DNA of 64,000 bases from Advenella alkanexedens (GTDB taxonomy: Bacteria > Pseudomonadota > Gammaproteobacteria > Burkholderiales > Burkholderiaceae_B). Shown here one piece after another: positions 36,827-49,557 of the stretch; the stretch's first letter is position 1, and every line of letters begins with the position of its first letter. The stretch is from the NCBI RefSeq assembly GCF_019132845.1, contig NZ_JAHSPR010000002.1:248001-312000 (forward strand), written 5' to 3'. A model generated the notes under the pieces. The model saw nothing but the letters and a program-made list of their open reading frames with translations, ran no database searches and had not been told where the DNA came from. Made by a program: the position numbers and the translations under genes.

Positions 36827-37696
36827 ATGGCAGTGGCCTCTGCGGCAATCGATACACTGGTGGACCCCGAGATAGACAGTACCCCCGATGTGGTGGATAC
36901 GGTCGCTTTGGCTCGTCTGTACGGTGAGCCCCTGTTCAATATCCCGCAAGACCTGTACATTCCTCCCGATGCCCTTGAGGTATTCCTGGAAGCTTTCGAG
37001 GGGCCACTGGATCTTCTGCTGTACCTGATCCGCAAGCAAAACTTCAATGTGCTTGACATTCCCATGGCCGAGGTCACCCGTCAGTACCTGAGCTATGTCG
37101 ATCAGATCCGTAACCAGAATCTGGAGCTGGCTGGCGAGTATTTATTGATGGCAGCCATGCTGATCGAGATCAAGTCCAGAATGCTGTTGCCGGTTCGCAA
37201 GTCGGACAATGGCGAAGAAGTGGAAGATCCCCGTGCCGAGCTGGTGCGGCGCTTGCTTGAATATGAGCAAATGAAACTGGCCGCCCAAAAACTGGATGCC
37301 CTGCCGCTGTTGGGGCGCGATTTCGAGCGTGCCAATGCGCAGATGGATTTAAGTGTGGAGCGCATGCTGCCCGAGGTCAGTGCCGATGATCTCAGGCTGG
37401 CCTGGCAAGATATCATGAAACGGGCCAAACTGAATGCCCATCACCAGATTACCCGGGAGCAGCTGTCGGTCCGTGACCACATGACGCATATTCTGCGCAG
37501 ATTGTCGGATACCCGCTTTATGGAGTTTACCGACCTGTTCATGGAAAGGGTCAATGAAGGCGAACCGGCCGCCGTCATTGTGGTGCATTTTATCGCGATG
37601 CTGGAACTGGCCCGCGAATCGCTGTTGGAAATCACCCAGGCCGAGCCATATGCGCCCATCTATGTACGGCTTGCCTATACAATTGCCGTTGAATAA
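36827..37696 (+). CDS. scpA: Segregation and condensation protein A
   Basis: 289 residues, kleisin fold. VFLEAFEGPLDLLLYLIRKQ (about 50-69) followed by FNVLDIPMAEVTRQYL is the ScpA N-terminal SMC-binding signature. EYLLMAAMLIEIKSRMLLP (about 104-122) is the next conserved block. The winged-helix C-terminus (from about 230) contacts the SMC head. It sits in the DUF3460-scpA-panC block. Confidence 0.94.
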   Translation: MAVASAAIDTLVDPEIDSTPDVVDTVALARLYGEPLFNIPQDLYIPPDALEVFLEAFEGPLDLLLYLIRKQNFNVLDIPMAEVTRQYLSYVDQIRNQNLELAGEYLLMAAMLIEIKSRMLLPVRKSDNGEEVEDPRAELVRRLLEYEQMKLAAQKLDALPLLGRDFERANAQMDLSVERMLPEVSADDLRLAWQDIMKRAKLNAHHQITREQLSVRDHMTHILRRLSDTRFMEFTDLFMERVNEGEPAAVIVVHFIAMLELARESLLEITQAEPYAPIYVRLAYTIAVE

Positions 37697-37701
37697 ATTG
37701 A

Positions 37702-38577
<876 letters not shown>

Positions 38578-38586
38578 TTGTCCCGT

Positions 38587-38606
38587 ACCTACCTAAAAGG
38601 GTAGGT
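38587..38606 (+). terminator. Hairpin after panC
   Basis: ACCTACC pairs with GGTAGGT over a 6-nt loop, 10 bp after the panC stop and before the HTH gene. There is no T-run, so it may be an mRNA end structure or an operator rather than a true terminator. Confidence 0.4.
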
Positions 38607-38668
38607 GTCAAATGAGCAAGGGGTTCATATAATCTTTTTGAGTCTTATATAAGAGTTAAGGAGGTTAT

Positions 38669-38896
38669 ATGATCAACTCAAATTCGACAATGATGCAAAA
38701 AATGGCACAACTGACTCCACGAGAAAAAGAAGTGCTCAAGCTGCTTGGCAAGGGGCTGCCCAACAAGGTCGTGGCAGGCATGCTTGGTGTAACAGAAAGA
38801 ACCATAGAAGCCCATCGGGCGCATATTTTTCGGAAAATGAAGGTCAGGAATCTGGTTCACTTGCTCTATGGGTGTACAACCCTTGAGTCGCTCTGA
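38669..38896 (+). CDS. Stand-alone LuxR-type HTH regulator
   Basis: 75 residues comprising only the GerE/LuxR DNA-binding domain: LTPREKEVLKLLGKGLPNKV (about 15-34) and then GVTERTIEAHRAHIFRKMKVRN (about 40-61, contiguous in the protein) match the four-helix HTH of NarL/FixJ-type response regulators. There is no receiver or ligand-binding domain. A near-consensus AAGGAGG lies 6-7 nt before the ATG, so it should be well translated. It stands alone between panC and coaE with a hairpin on either side. Target genes are unknown. Confidence 0.82.
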   Translation: MINSNSTMMQKMAQLTPREKEVLKLLGKGLPNKVVAGMLGVTERTIEAHRAHIFRKMKVRNLVHLLYGCTTLESL

Positions 38897-38930
38897 CCGA
38901 TTCAGTCACGCCTTGCTTAAGGCAAATCGG
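38897..38930 (+). terminator. Stem-loop at the end of the HTH gene
   Basis: CCGATT pairs with AATCGG and, within it, GCCTT pairs with AAGGC. It starts right after the TGA of the LuxR-type gene. No T-run follows, so Rho-independent termination is uncertain. Confidence 0.4.
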
Positions 38931-39095
38931 TAAGTCCAAAGTGTTTATGGCGTGTCAACCCAGTTTGGTGTACATTGTACGCAGGCCGGGTTGTTTGTTT
39001 CCGGGGTCATGCTGTCATTTTATGTGAAAGTTTTTTTGACCTGCCGGGCAATAACAGGGCAAATCCGTTTATCTGTTTTTAAAATGTAATGCATC

Positions 39096-39731
39096 ATGGA
39101 AAAATTCAAGGTAGGCATAACCGGTGGGATCGGGTCAGGGAAATCTACCGTTTGCCGTTTGTTTGCGCAATGGAATGTCACCATTATTGATGCCGATGCC
39201 CTGTCTCATGAACTGACCGGGCCCGGTGGCAAGGCTGTTGCAGCCATCCGGGATGCATTTGGCAGCCAGGCCATTAATGCCAAGGGGGGCATGGACAGGG
39301 CCTATATGCGGCAACGGGTTTTCGAAGATGACAGTGTGCGTCATACATTGCAAGCGATTATCCATCCCCTCATCAGACAGGAAATGCTCAGCAAGACCAC
39401 CAATGCCACGGGCGAATACGTGATTTACGATATCCCCCTGTTGGTGGAATCGCTCCATAAATACAAGGATTTGCTGAACGTTATTTGTGTGGTGGATTGC
39501 GAAGAGTCTGAGCAGATTCAGCGGGTGCAAAAAAGAAGTGGATTGTCTGTCGAGGCGATCATGAATATTCTCAAGGCACAGGCCAGCCGTGAACAAAGAC
39601 TTGCAGTTGCCAACGAAGTGATATTTAATGGCAGGGGAATCACCCATGAGCAATTGCAGGAGCGTGCTTTTGCGCTACATCAAAAATGGTTGTTGTCGGC
39701 GCGCAAGCTTGCCAGTGCGAGTGTGGACTGA
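39096..39731 (+). CDS. coaE: Dephospho-CoA kinase
   Basis: 211 residues. The P-loop GITGGIGSGKSTVC (residues 7-20) and IIDADALSHELTGPGG (about 33-48) are diagnostic, and YDIPLLVES lies near 110-118. It performs the last step of coenzyme A synthesis. It is followed 18 bp later by zapD, a common pairing in betaproteobacteria. Confidence 0.95.
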   Translation: MEKFKVGITGGIGSGKSTVCRLFAQWNVTIIDADALSHELTGPGGKAVAAIRDAFGSQAINAKGGMDRAYMRQRVFEDDSVRHTLQAIIHPLIRQEMLSKTTNATGEYVIYDIPLLVESLHKYKDLLNVICVVDCEESEQIQRVQKRSGLSVEAIMNILKAQASREQRLAVANEVIFNGRGITHEQLQERAFALHQKWLLSARKLASASVD

Positions 39732-39749
39732 ATGTAGAAAGGAGTCAGT

Positions 39750-40505
39750 TTGATTTTATACGAGTATCCATTTAACGAGAGAATCCGCTCTGTCATGCGA
39801 CTGGAGTATCTGTTCAAGCGATTGTTTGCATTTGCCGGGGCGTCCGATCCCATGCAGCAGCATGTGGCTTTGTCGGTCTTGTTTGAAATCATGGATTCGT
39901 GTGATCGTGCCGAAGTGCGTACGGGCATTTTGCAGGATATCGACAAACAGAAAACCAATCTCGAGGCTTATCGCAATTATCCCGATGTCGATACCGAGGC
40001 CCTGAATCAGGCCATTGCCGATCTGGATCGTGTGTCCGCCGCCTTGTCGGGTACCGGGCGCATAGGCCAGTCAACCCGCGAAAATGAATGGCTGATGAGC
40101 CTGAAAAACCGTTTTGCCATTCCAGGCGGCACCTCCCAAATGGACATGCCGTCGTATTCCGCCTGGCAGCTGTTTCCTGAAGAAGAGCGCAAGGCTTCAT
40201 TGCTGAGCTGGATCAGGCCTTTCATACCCTTGTATGATGGTGTGGCCCAGGTGCTGAAAACGTTGCGTGAATCGGGTCATCCCGTTGAGGCCAACACCCA
40301 GGAAGGAGGTGTTTACCAGGAAATGCTGGGGGGTAAGATCTATCAGTTAATCCGGGTGTGGGTACCCGAGCATATTCGCACTTACCCTGAAATCAGTGCC
40401 AACAAATATATTATCTGGATTCGTTTTCATCAGTTCTCGCCCGAACAGAAAACAGAATTGGTCACCAGCCCAATAGCGTTTAAAATTGCGCTTTGCAACG
40501 TTTGA
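39750..40505 (+). CDS. zapD: Cell division protein ZapD
   Basis: 251 residues of the DUF1342/YacF family. ILYEYPFNERIRSVMRLEYL (residues 2-21) is the typical N-terminus, and WIRPFIPLYDGVAQVLKTLRESG is the central block. It bundles FtsZ filaments at midcell. The start is TTG at 39750, with AAAGGAG 5 nt upstream. Confidence 0.93.
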   Translation: MILYEYPFNERIRSVMRLEYLFKRLFAFAGASDPMQQHVALSVLFEIMDSCDRAEVRTGILQDIDKQKTNLEAYRNYPDVDTEALNQAIADLDRVSAALSGTGRIGQSTRENEWLMSLKNRFAIPGGTSQMDMPSYSAWQLFPEEERKASLLSWIRPFIPLYDGVAQVLKTLRESGHPVEANTQEGGVYQEMLGGKIYQLIRVWVPEHIRTYPEISANKYIIWIRFHQFSPEQKTELVTSPIAFKIALCNV

Positions 40506-40627
40506 GTCCATCTTCACTGTGTTTTAGGTATTGCAATTTATTTCAAATTTTCGGGGTAAGGTAGCCAGACCTTGCGTAGATGGTTCACAATATCGTCTAT
40601 TGATTTTTAATTACGAATTGTTGAGCA

Positions 40628-41839
40628 ATGGCCAATCAAACACAAGAAAATGTACCAAAAACATCTAAACGTCTGCAGCTGGCAATATTTGTCTTGATTG
40701 TTATTGGCGGCTATTACGGGTGGCAATATTTTTCCAATGACCCTTCGGGTGACAATGCCACCACACAGTCTCAAGGTGCCGGTGGCCCACCCTTATCCCG
40801 TAATGGCCCGGGAGCCGGTGCGCGCGGTGCGATGGTTACCCCCGTCAGGGTTGAAACCGTTCAGCAAAAAGATATGGAAGTCAGGGTACCCGGCTTGGGT
40901 ACGGTAACCGCTTTCAACACGGTAGGGGTCAGGAGCCAGGTAAGCGGACCCATTGTAAATATTGCCTTTACCGAAGGGCAGGAAGTCAAACAGGGCGATT
41001 TGCTGTTTGAGATTGATCCGCGTCCTTTCCAGATACAGCTTCAGCAGGCCCAGGGGCAACAGGCCCGGAATGCAGCGGAACTGGCCAATGCGCGGCAGGA
41101 TCTGAAGCGTTACCAGACACTTTTCAAACAGGACTCTATCGCCCGTCAGCAGGTGGATACGCAGGCTGCGCTGGTGCAGCGGCTGGAAGCCCAGGCTTAT
41201 AGCGACAAAGCAGCGGTGGATGAAGCCAAACTGAATCTTGAGTACACCAAGGTATTGGCGCCCATTGACGGTCGTCTGGGTTTGCGAAATGTCGATATTG
41301 GCAACCTGGTAACTGCCAATTCAACAGATGCGCTGGTGAGTATTACCCAGGTCAAGCCTATTTCGGTTGTGTTCTCCATGCCTGAAATTCATCTTGCCGA
41401 GGTGGCAACCCAATATGCCAAGGGAGCAAAGCTGGAAGTCACCCTGATGGACCGCGATAACCGCCAGGAGCTGGCGACTGGAGAGCTGGTATCCATGGAT
41501 AACCTGGTGGATGTCAGTACAGGTACGATTAAGCTTAAAGCCAATTTTTCCAATGAAGACGAGCGGCTGTTCCCCAATCAGTTTGTCAATACCCGGCTGA
41601 AAATCCGTCAGGTTCCACAGGCAATGGTCATTTCCACCGATGCGATCCAGAACAGTTCAAACGGACCGTTTTTATTCAGGGTGGGCAAGGACAATACCGC
41701 GGAAATGGTGCCGGTCAAGCTGGGTGTGACTGATGGCATCTATACTCAGATCCTGGAAGGCGTTGCCTTGGGTGAGCAGATTATCACCGAAGGGGTTGAC
41801 CGCTTGCGTAATGGTTCAAAAATAGAGATTATCCAGTGA
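40628..41839 (+). CDS. mdtA: RND efflux periplasmic adaptor, MdtA-type
   Basis: 403 residues. The N-terminal anchor [20 protein letters not shown] is followed by a low-complexity linker. The lipoyl half-motif [26 protein letters not shown] (about 103-128, contiguous in the protein) leads into an alpha-helical hairpin ([20 protein letters not shown]) and the second lipoyl and barrel domains. It links the RND pump to the outer-membrane factor. It overlaps mdtB by 4 bp. Confidence 0.92.
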   Translation: MANQTQENVPKTSKRLQLAIFVLIVIGGYYGWQYFSNDPSGDNATTQSQGAGGPPLSRNGPGAGARGAMVTPVRVETVQQKDMEVRVPGLGTVTAFNTVGVRSQVSGPIVNIAFTEGQEVKQGDLLFEIDPRPFQIQLQQAQGQQARNAAELANARQDLKRYQTLFKQDSIARQQVDTQAALVQRLEAQAYSDKAAVDEAKLNLEYTKVLAPIDGRLGLRNVDIGNLVTANSTDALVSITQVKPISVVFSMPEIHLAEVATQYAKGAKLEVTLMDRDNRQELATGELVSMDNLVDVSTGTIKLKANFSNEDERLFPNQFVNTRLKIRQVPQAMVISTDAIQNSSNGPFLFRVGKDNTAEMVPVKLGVTDGIYTQILEGVALGEQIITEGVDRLRNGSKIEIIQ

Positions 41840-44800
41840 ATATCTCACGCGCTTTCATTCTTCGTCCGGTAGCCACTACCTTGCTGATGGTGGCCCTTTT
41901 CCTGACCGGGATAGCCGCTTACCGTCAACTGGCCATTTCCGCTTTGCCCGAAGTCGATTACCCCACCATCCAGGTGGTGTCTCTATATCCGGGGGCGGGC
42001 CCTGATGCCATGGCGTCACTGGTTACATCACCGCTTGAGCGACAGTTCGGGCAAATGCCCGGCCTGATTCAAATGAGCTCCTCCAGCTCGGGGGGCGCTT
42101 CGGTCATTACCCTGCAGTTTTCCCTGTCGCTGGAAATGAGTGTGGCCGAGCAAGAGGTGCAGGCTGCGATTAATGCCGCTTCCAATCTGTTGCCCGCTGA
42201 CATGCCCATGCCACCGGTGTACAACAAGGTAAACCCGGCCGATTCACCGGTGGTGACGCTGGCAATCACCTCACCTACCTTGCCCTTGTATGAAGCCCGT
42301 GACCTGGTTGAAACCCGGATGGCGCAAAAACTGTCACAAATTTCAGGGGTGGGGCTGGTCAGCATTGCCGGTGGACAGCGACCGGCCGTGCGCATACAGG
42401 TCAATCCAACGGCGCTGGCGGCCAATGGCATGACCCTGGGAGATGTCAGAAGTGGTGTGACGGGGGCCAATATCAACCAGCCCACCGGCAACCTGGATGG
42501 CCCGCGCCGCGCCACCACGATTTATACCAATAGCCAGCTGAAAACCCCCGAAGAATATGAGGCGCTTATTTTGGCCTACCGCGATGGAGCACCCTTGCGC
42601 TTAAGCGATGTTGCCCGCGTGGTCAATGATGCGGAAAATACCCGGCAGGCGGCCTGGATTGGCAACGAACAGGCCATTTTGTTAAATATCCAGCGCCAGC
42701 CCGGTGCCAATGTGATCGAGGTGGTGGACAATATCAAGGCCTTGCTGCCTCAATTGCAAGCGGCGTTGCCTGCCTCTATCACGGTGGATATTGCCTCTGA
42801 CCGGACCGAAACCATTCGCCAGTCCATTTCGCATGTTCAGTCCGAGATGCTGATGGCGATTGGCCTGGTGGTGCTGGTGACTTACGTCTTCCTGCGCAGT
42901 TTAAGCGCCACCATTATTCCTTCCATTGTTGTGCCCCTGTCCATTGTGGGTACCTTTGCCGTGATGTACCTGCTTGGCTTCAGCCTGAATAACCTGTCCT
43001 TGATGGCGTTAACCATTGCCACGGGTTTTGTGGTGGATGATGCCATTGTCATGATCGAGAACATTGCCCGGCATATTGAAAAAGGCGAAACAGTCATGCA
43101 GGCGGCTCTCAGGGGGGCGCAGGAAATTGGATTCACCCTGATTTCCCTAACCGTGTCTTTGATTGCCGTGCTGATTCCCCTGCTGTTTATGGGAGATGTG
43201 ATTGGCCGGCTGTTCAGTGAGTTTGCCATTACCCTGGCAGTGGCCATTTTGATTTCCCTGCTTATTTCCCTTACCCTGACCCCCATGATGTGCGCCCGTA
43301 TGCTCAAGCCCGAAAGCGAGTATAAGGACAACGCTTTTCACGCCAGAATGGGCAAGGCCATTGACGGCCTGATCCATTATTACGATCGTTTGCTCAACAT
43401 TGTGCTCAGGCATCAGGGTGCCACTTTGATGGTGGCCTTGGCGACTCTGTTATTGACCCTTTTTTTATACTGGTGGATTCCCAAAGGGTTTTTCCCCCAG
43501 CAGGATACGGGCCTTATTCAGGTAATTACTGAAGCACCGCAATCGTCCTCATTCCAGCAGATCTCCGCACGTCAACAGGAAGTGGTTGAGCTTGTCCTGC
43601 AAGATCCGGATGTCGGGTCCGTGTCGTCGTTCGTGGGGATTGATGGCAGCAATACCACCCTGAATACCGGCCGTTTGCAGGTTTCGCTCAAGGCAAATGA
43701 AAACCGTGACAGTATCACGACAATCATGCAGCGTCTTGAAGAGCGGCTTGCACCGTTAAGCGGCATCAATGTTTATCTGCAACCGGCCCAGGACCTGACG
43801 ATTGATACCCAGGTTGCCCGCACGCAATATCAGGTCAGCCTTTCAAGCATTGATGCGGCCTTGCTCAGGCAATGGGTGCCCGAATTTGTCGACCAGCTCA
43901 GGAAAAGCCCGCTGTTAACCGGCGTCACCGATAACTACCAGGCAGGGGGTTTGCAAACCAATGTCATCGTGGACAGGGATGCCGCCGCACGTTACGGGGT
44001 GTCCATGTCCCAGGTGGATGAAGCGCTTTACAATGCGTTCGGGCAGCGTCAGATTTCCACTATTTTCACCCAGTCGGCCCAGTACCGGGTCGTCCTGGAA
44101 GTGGATCCGGAATATGGGCAATCACCGGCAGATCTGGCCAATGTCTATGTGGCTTCCAGCAATGGCACGCCGGTGCAATTGACTCAGATTGCGCGTATTG
44201 ATGACTCGCAAACCCTGCTTGAAGTCATGCGTATTGATCAGTTCCCGGCCGCGCTGGTTTCTTTCAATCTGGCCGAAGGCGTTTCCCTTTCCTCGGCTGT
44301 CGATGTGGTGAACGAAGTCCGGGCGCAGATTGGCATGCCGCTTTCGGTGGAAATGCGTTTGCAAGGGGCGGCCCAGGCCTTTGAGTCGTCCCTGTCCAGC
44401 ACACTCTGGTTAATGCTGGCAGCGGTGTTTACCATGTATATTGTGCTGGGTGTGCTGTATGAAAGTTACATTCATCCCATTACCATTTTGTCCACCTTGC
44501 CATCGGCAGCGGTAGGGGCTCTGCTGGCCTTGATCATGACTGGTCGGGAGCTTGACATGATCGGGATTATCGGCATTATCCTGCTCATTGGTATTGTCAA
44601 GAAGAATGCCATCATGATGATTGACTTTGCCCTTGAGGCGGAAAGGCATCAGGGCCTGAGTCCCCAGGATGCGATTCACCAGGCGGCGCTGTTGCGTTTT
44701 CGGCCGATTCTCATGACAACCCTGGCGGCCCTTTTTGGTGCGATTCCACTGATGCTGTCTACCGGAACCGGTGCCGAATTGCGTCAGCCACTGGGCCTGG

Positions 44801-44931
44801 CCATGGTGGGTGGGCTGATTTGCAGCCAGGTTCTGACGCTGTTCACCACTCCGGTTATTTACCTGATGTTTGACCGGTTGGGCAAGCGGGCAGAGGTCAC
44901 GCCAAGGGATGAAAGCAGTGAGCCTGTCTAG
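41836..44931 (+). CDS. mdtB: RND efflux pump subunit, MdtB-type
   Basis: 1031 residues, twelve membrane helices with two large periplasmic loops. [20 protein letters not shown] opens the protein. [20 protein letters not shown] (about 395-414) bears the proton-relay Asp pair of TM4, and [20 protein letters not shown] (about 915-934) bears the TM10 Lys. Two different RND proteins in a row are typical of MdtABC, where B and C form a heterotrimer. No BaeSR-type regulators are nearby. Confidence 0.93.
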   Translation: MNISRAFILRPVATTLLMVALFLTGIAAYRQLAISALPEVDYPTIQVVSLYPGAGPDAMASLVTSPLERQFGQMPGLIQMSSSSSGGASVITLQFSLSLEMSVAEQEVQAAINAASNLLPADMPMPPVYNKVNPADSPVVTLAITSPTLPLYEARDLVETRMAQKLSQISGVGLVSIAGGQRPAVRIQVNPTALAANGMTLGDVRSGVTGANINQPTGNLDGPRRATTIYTNSQLKTPEEYEALILAYRDGAPLRLSDVARVVNDAENTRQAAWIGNEQAILLNIQRQPGANVIEVVDNIKALLPQLQAALPASITVDIASDRTETIRQSISHVQSEMLMAIGLVVLVTYVFLRSLSATIIPSIVVPLSIVGTFAVMYLLGFSLNNLSLMALTIATGFVVDDAIVMIENIARHIEKGETVMQAALRGAQEIGFTLISLTVSLIAVLIPLLFMGDVIGRLFSEFAITLAVAILISLLISLTLTPMMCARMLKPESEYKDNAFHARMGKAIDGLIHYYDRLLNIVLRHQGATLMVALATLLLTLFLYWWIPKGFFPQQDTGLIQVITEAPQSSSFQQISARQQEVVELVLQDPDVGSVSSFVGIDGSNTTLNTGRLQVSLKANENRDSITTIMQRLEERLAPLSGINVYLQPAQDLTIDTQVARTQYQVSLSSIDAALLRQWVPEFVDQLRKSPLLTGVTDNYQAGGLQTNVIVDRDAAARYGVSMSQVDEALYNAFGQRQISTIFTQSAQYRVVLEVDPEYGQSPADLANVYVASSNGTPVQLTQIARIDDSQTLLEVMRIDQFPAALVSFNLAEGVSLSSAVDVVNEVRAQIGMPLSVEMRLQGAAQAFESSLSSTLWLMLAAVFTMYIVLGVLYESYIHPITILSTLPSAAVGALLALIMTGRELDMIGIIGIILLIGIVKKNAIMMIDFALEAERHQGLSPQDAIHQAALLRFRPILMTTLAALFGAIPLMLSTGTGAELRQPLGLAMVGGLICSQVLTLFTTPVIYLMFDRLGKRAEVTPRDESSEPV

Positions 44932-47900
44932 CCCCTTCATCGCCCGTCCTGTTGCTACCTCTTTGCTGGCATTGGCTGTTGCCGTGATGGGAGCGATTGC
45001 CTATTATTTTCTGGCGGTCGCTCCCTTGCCGCAAGTGTCTTTTCCCATGATTTCAGTCAGCGCCTCCTTGTCGGGTGCCAGTCCCGAGAACATGGCCTCT
45101 AGCGTGGCGACCCCGCTGGAACGCTCGCTAGGCAATATTTCCGGTTTGATGTCGATGAGCTCGCGCAATACCGAGGGTAGTACGCGAATCTTCCTGCAGT
45201 TTGACATGGACAAGAATGTTGATGACGCCGCGCGTGAAGTGCAGGCCGCCATCAATGCCGCCCAGCCTCTGTTGCCCAGCAGCATGCGCTCACCGCCCAC
45301 TTATCGCAAGGTAAACCCGTCCTCTTCACCGATTATGGCACTGGCCTTAACGTCCGAGACGCTCGACCAGGGCCAGCTTTATGATTTGGCCTCAACCATT
45401 CTGGCGCAAAAACTGGCCCAGGTGGAAGGGATTGGAGAGGTGACGATTGGCGGCAGTTCCCTGCCTGCCGTGCGGGTGGACCTGAATCCTTATGTGCTGG
45501 CTTCATACGGCATTGCCCTGGATGAAGTCCGTTCGGCCATTACCTCGGCCAATACGGTCAAGCCCAATGGCTTTCTGGAAAATGAAGAATACCGCTGGCA
45601 GATTGGCACCAACGGGCAATTGAGCAAGGCGGCGGATTTTGAAAACCTGGTGATACGTTGGCAGGATGGCGCAGCGGTACGCCTGAAAGACGTGGCCAAG
45701 GTTTACGATTCCATCGAAAGTGTCTTCAACAGTGGCTTTTACAACGATGAAAAGGCCATTATCATGCTGCTGCGCAGGCAGGAATCGGCCAATATCATTA
45801 AAACGGTAGAACTGGTCAAGGCTGAATTGCCGGCCTTGCGCCTGCTTTTGCCTACACAGGTGGACCTGGATGTTGTCCAGGATCGCACGCCCAGTATCCG
45901 GGCAACGCTGGCAGAGGCTGAATTTACCCTGGTTCTGTCGGTGCTGCTGGTGACCCTGGTGGTGCTGGTGTTTTTACAGAATGTCCGGGCTACCCTGATT
46001 CCCGCGATTTCGGTGCCTCTGTCTTTGCTGGCGACTTTCATTGTCATGTATTTTCTGGGGTACTCACTCAATACCATTTCCCTGATGGCCCTGATTGTGG
46101 CAACCGGGTTTGTGGTGGATGATTCCATTGTTGTACTGGAAAACATTACCCGTCATCTGGAGCGGGGCGTGAGTCCTTTCACGGCCGCCTTGCAGGGGGC
46201 CAGGGAAGTCGGTTTTACCGTACTGACCATGAGTGTTTCCCTGATCGCGGTGTTCATTCCCCTGTTTCTGATGGGTGGTTTGCCGGGACGCCTGTTCCGG
46301 GAGTTTGCGGTCACGCTGTCGGTGGCCATTCTTATGTCGTTGCTGGTGTCGCTGACCCTGACGCCCATGATGTGTGCGCAATGGCTGAAAAACAAACCGG
46401 CCGTACGCAAAGAACGCTGGCTGACCCGGCAGTGGAACCGTTTTTTTGATGCAATGCTGGGCGGTTACAAGAAATCCCTGGCCTGGGCCCTGCGTTTCAG
46501 GTTTCTGACCTTACTCATGCTGTTGCTGACGATTGGCCTGAATGTCTACTTGTACGTGATTGTGCCCAAAGGCTTTTTTCCACAGCAGGATACCGGCATG
46601 ATCATGGGTTTTTTCCGGGTGGATCAGGGCACGTCTTTTCAGGCCATGGTGCCCAAACTGGAAATTTACCGCCAGGAAATCTTGAAAGATCCAAATGTGG
46701 ATACCGTAATGGGTTATGCCGGCGGGCGTGGTGGCAGCAACTCCAGCTTTCTGATGATTCAGCTTAAGCCTTTTGAGCAAAGGGAATTGTCGGCCAACGA
46801 CGTGATTAACAATTTGCGTCGCAAGTTTCCGGTTATTCCGGGAGCCCAGTTGTCATTGGTGCCACAGCAGGATATCCGTATGGGTGGGCCTGGTGGTGGT
46901 TCAACGGGCTCTTATGACTATACCTTAATGTCCGGTGATCTTGAATTGCTTCGCGAATGGGTGCCTAAAGTGCAAAGGGCCATGGCTGCCCTGCCTGAAA
47001 TTACCGAGGTGACTGCCGCCGTGGAAGACAGGGGGCGCCGGATTGAATTGGTGATTGACCGTGAAATGGCGACCCGGCTGGGTGTGGACATGGATCTGAT
47101 TGCCGGCTCCCTGAATAATCTGTTCAGCCAGCGCCAGGTGTCTGTGATTTACAGTGCGCTCAATCAATATCACGTGGTGATGGGGGTTGAGCAGCAGTAT
47201 GCCCAGGATGCCGGGGTATTGGATACGATAGAATTGATGACAGCCGATGGCAATCGGGTGCCTTTGTCCGCTTTTGCCACTTTTGAAACGGCGAATGCCC
47301 CACTAAGTGTGCAGCATCAGGGGTTGCTGGCCTCCGATTCGATTGCTTTTAACCTGGCACCCGGTTTTACCTTGGAGCAGGCCAGCAATGCCATTGAAAA
47401 TGCCGTTGAACGTCTGAATTTGCCAACCAATGAAATCCAGGCCGGTTTCGAGGGCAATGCGCAGATGTTTCAGCAAACCACCAGTCAGCAGCCCTTGTTG
47501 ATTCTGGCTGCGCTGGTGGTGATGTATATCGTGCTGGGGATTCTGTATGAAAGTTATATGCATCCCCTTACCATTCTGTCCACCTTGCCATCGGCGGGTG
47601 TGGGGGCCCTGCTGGCCCTGATGATTGTGGGCATGGAGTTTACGCTGATTGCCCTGATCGGGGTGTTCTTGCTAATTGGTATTGTGAAGAAAAACGCCAT
47701 TATTATGGTGGATTTTGCCCTGCAAAAAGAGCGTCAGGAGGGGTGTTCGCCCGAGCAGGCCATTTATGAGGCCTGTATTGTCCGTTTCAGGCCCATCATG
47801 ATGACAACCCTGGCCGCCATGTTTGGTGCCTTGCCGCTGGTACTGGCAACCGGGGCCGGTGTCGAAATGCGTCAGCCGCTGGGCGTGGCCATTGTTGGTG

Positions 47901-48031
47901 GTTTGTTCCTGAGTCAGGTGCTAACCCTGTATACAACACCGGTGGTTTATTTGTATCTGGATAAATTGCGCTGGCGCTTTGCCAGAAAGAAAAAACGTAC
48001 CGGGGAAGTGGCACCGGATACTGACAATTAA
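44918..48031 (+). CDS. mdtC: RND efflux pump subunit, MdtC-type
   Basis: About 1037 residues. [20 protein letters not shown] begins the first helix. [20 protein letters not shown] is the TM4 relay and [20 protein letters not shown] the TM10 block. GTG 44918 was chosen because AAGGG at 44904-44908 is 9 nt upstream; ATG 44909 lies too close to that site. It overlaps mdtB by 14 bp, implying coupled translation. It resembles MdtB along its whole length. Confidence 0.92.
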   Translation: MSLSSPFIARPVATSLLALAVAVMGAIAYYFLAVAPLPQVSFPMISVSASLSGASPENMASSVATPLERSLGNISGLMSMSSRNTEGSTRIFLQFDMDKNVDDAAREVQAAINAAQPLLPSSMRSPPTYRKVNPSSSPIMALALTSETLDQGQLYDLASTILAQKLAQVEGIGEVTIGGSSLPAVRVDLNPYVLASYGIALDEVRSAITSANTVKPNGFLENEEYRWQIGTNGQLSKAADFENLVIRWQDGAAVRLKDVAKVYDSIESVFNSGFYNDEKAIIMLLRRQESANIIKTVELVKAELPALRLLLPTQVDLDVVQDRTPSIRATLAEAEFTLVLSVLLVTLVVLVFLQNVRATLIPAISVPLSLLATFIVMYFLGYSLNTISLMALIVATGFVVDDSIVVLENITRHLERGVSPFTAALQGAREVGFTVLTMSVSLIAVFIPLFLMGGLPGRLFREFAVTLSVAILMSLLVSLTLTPMMCAQWLKNKPAVRKERWLTRQWNRFFDAMLGGYKKSLAWALRFRFLTLLMLLLTIGLNVYLYVIVPKGFFPQQDTGMIMGFFRVDQGTSFQAMVPKLEIYRQEILKDPNVDTVMGYAGGRGGSNSSFLMIQLKPFEQRELSANDVINNLRRKFPVIPGAQLSLVPQQDIRMGGPGGGSTGSYDYTLMSGDLELLREWVPKVQRAMAALPEITEVTAAVEDRGRRIELVIDREMATRLGVDMDLIAGSLNNLFSQRQVSVIYSALNQYHVVMGVEQQYAQDAGVLDTIELMTADGNRVPLSAFATFETANAPLSVQHQGLLASDSIAFNLAPGFTLEQASNAIENAVERLNLPTNEIQAGFEGNAQMFQQTTSQQPLLILAALVVMYIVLGILYESYMHPLTILSTLPSAGVGALLALMIVGMEFTLIALIGVFLLIGIVKKNAIIMVDFALQKERQEGCSPEQAIYEACIVRFRPIMMTTLAAMFGALPLVLATGAGVEMRQPLGVAIVGGLFLSQVLTLYTTPVVYLYLDKLRWRFARKKKRTGEVAPDTDN

Positions 48032-48041
48032 AGGTTGAAGA

Positions 48042-49475
48042 ATGAGTGAAGCTTTGAGCAATGATTCCCGTTTTCCAGGCAGGTATTTCCGTTGGGTCGC
48101 GACCATGCTGTCACTGGCCCTGTTAAGTGCCTGTACGGTAGGGCCCGATTACGTGCGTCCCGTTCAAGAAACAGGACTGGCCTACAAGGCGGAAAAGGTG
48201 GATGGCTGGGTACAGGCCCGGCCTGGAGATGATTTGTCCAAGGGCAACTGGTGGGAGCGCTTCAATGAGCCGGTGCTGAATGATTTAATGAAGCAACTGA
48301 ATGCGTCCAATCAGAGTATTGTCCAGGCGGTGGCCCGTTATGATGCGGCCAGGGCCCTGACGGCACAAGCCCGTTCGGGTTTTTTCCCGGTGTTGGGTAG
48401 CGGTGCCGGCTATGACCGTTCGGGTGGCAGCAATCGCTCGGGAACCTCGCAATATGATTTAAGCGGATCCCTGAACTGGGAACTTGACTTGTGGGGGAAA
48501 GTTCGCCGGCAGGTGCAAGGCCAGGAGGCGGCGCAGCAGGCCAGCGCGGCTGATTTGGCCAATGTCAGGCTGAGCATGCAGTCGGAACTGGCCAGGAATT
48601 ATTTTAATTTGCGCATGATTGATGAGCACAAACGCTTGCTGGAACGGACTTTGCAGGCCTATGAACGCTCATTGCGGATGAACCGGAACCGTTATGCGCA
48701 AGGGGTGTCGGCACGGGGCGATGTGGTGGCCGCCATGGCGCAGGTGAATAATGCACGTGCGCAGGCTATTGATATTGAAGCCGAACGTGCGCGAACGGAA
48801 AATGCGATTGCCGTGCTGACTGGACAGTTGCCGTCCAGCGTGAATATAGCGCCTGTTGCCTTCGAAGTGAAAGTGCCAGCTATTCCAGTCAGTGTGCCGG
48901 CTACTTTACTGCAAAGGCGGCCTGATGTGGCGGCTGCCGAGCGCAAGGTGGCGCAGGCCAATGCTGATATTGGGGTTGCCCAGTCAGCCTGGTTCCCCGA
49001 TTTGAAACTGAATTTATCCGGGGGATTGCAAGCTGCCACGTTTTCAGACTGGATTTCTTCCCCGCTTAATTTCTGGTCATTGGGTCCGGCGCTGGCCATG
49101 ACCCTGCTGGACGGGGGGGCGCGTGCGGCCAATATCAATTATGCCAAAGCGTCTTATCAGGCCGAGGTGGCCGGGTACCGTCAAACGGTTTTGACGGCCT
49201 TGCAGGAAGTGGAAGATGCAATCAGTACCCTGGGTGTGCTCAATCGTGAGATTAAGGTTCAGCAGCAGGCATTGGCTGCTTCACGCGAGTCTTTGCAGAT
49301 AACCCGCAACCAGTTTGAGGCAGGCCTGATTGATTATTTAAGTGTGGTGCAGGTGGAGACAGCGGCCTATTCGGCGGAACGCACGGCTTTGCAGTTGGAA
49401 AATCAGCGGCTTAATACGACGGTCGATTTGATCAAGGCGTTGGGGGGTGGCTGGAGTGAGTCGTTAACACCATAG
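48042..49475 (+). CDS. Outer-membrane efflux lipoprotein, NodT/OprM family
   Basis: 477 residues. The lipoprotein signal ends LLSAC (Cys30), followed by the family hallmark TVGPDYVRP. The two TolC-like repeats follow: NDLMKQLNASNQSIVQAVAR with ARSGFFPVLG, then RPDVAAAERKVAQANADIGV with AQSAWFPDLKLNLSGG. It is the outer-membrane channel for the MdtABC pump, 10 bp downstream of mdtC and in the same operon. Confidence 0.92.
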   Translation: MSEALSNDSRFPGRYFRWVATMLSLALLSACTVGPDYVRPVQETGLAYKAEKVDGWVQARPGDDLSKGNWWERFNEPVLNDLMKQLNASNQSIVQAVARYDAARALTAQARSGFFPVLGSGAGYDRSGGSNRSGTSQYDLSGSLNWELDLWGKVRRQVQGQEAAQQASAADLANVRLSMQSELARNYFNLRMIDEHKRLLERTLQAYERSLRMNRNRYAQGVSARGDVVAAMAQVNNARAQAIDIEAERARTENAIAVLTGQLPSSVNIAPVAFEVKVPAIPVSVPATLLQRRPDVAAAERKVAQANADIGVAQSAWFPDLKLNLSGGLQAATFSDWISSPLNFWSLGPALAMTLLDGGARAANINYAKASYQAEVAGYRQTVLTALQEVEDAISTLGVLNREIKVQQQALAASRESLQITRNQFEAGLIDYLSVVQVETAAYSAERTALQLENQRLNTTVDLIKALGGGWSESLTP

Positions 49476-49557
49476 TATTGATGTGGTTTGTTTGCGGTGT
49501 TTTCCCTGCTTGTGTTAAAACTGTGGTATTTAGTTGACCCTTTTTGACGGGTGTTAT

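Noticed and set aside
38962-38993. GTACATTGTAC near-palindrome upstream of coaE as an operator
   Set aside because: The centre is imperfect, it is a single copy, and no matching regulator is evident, so it could easily be chance.
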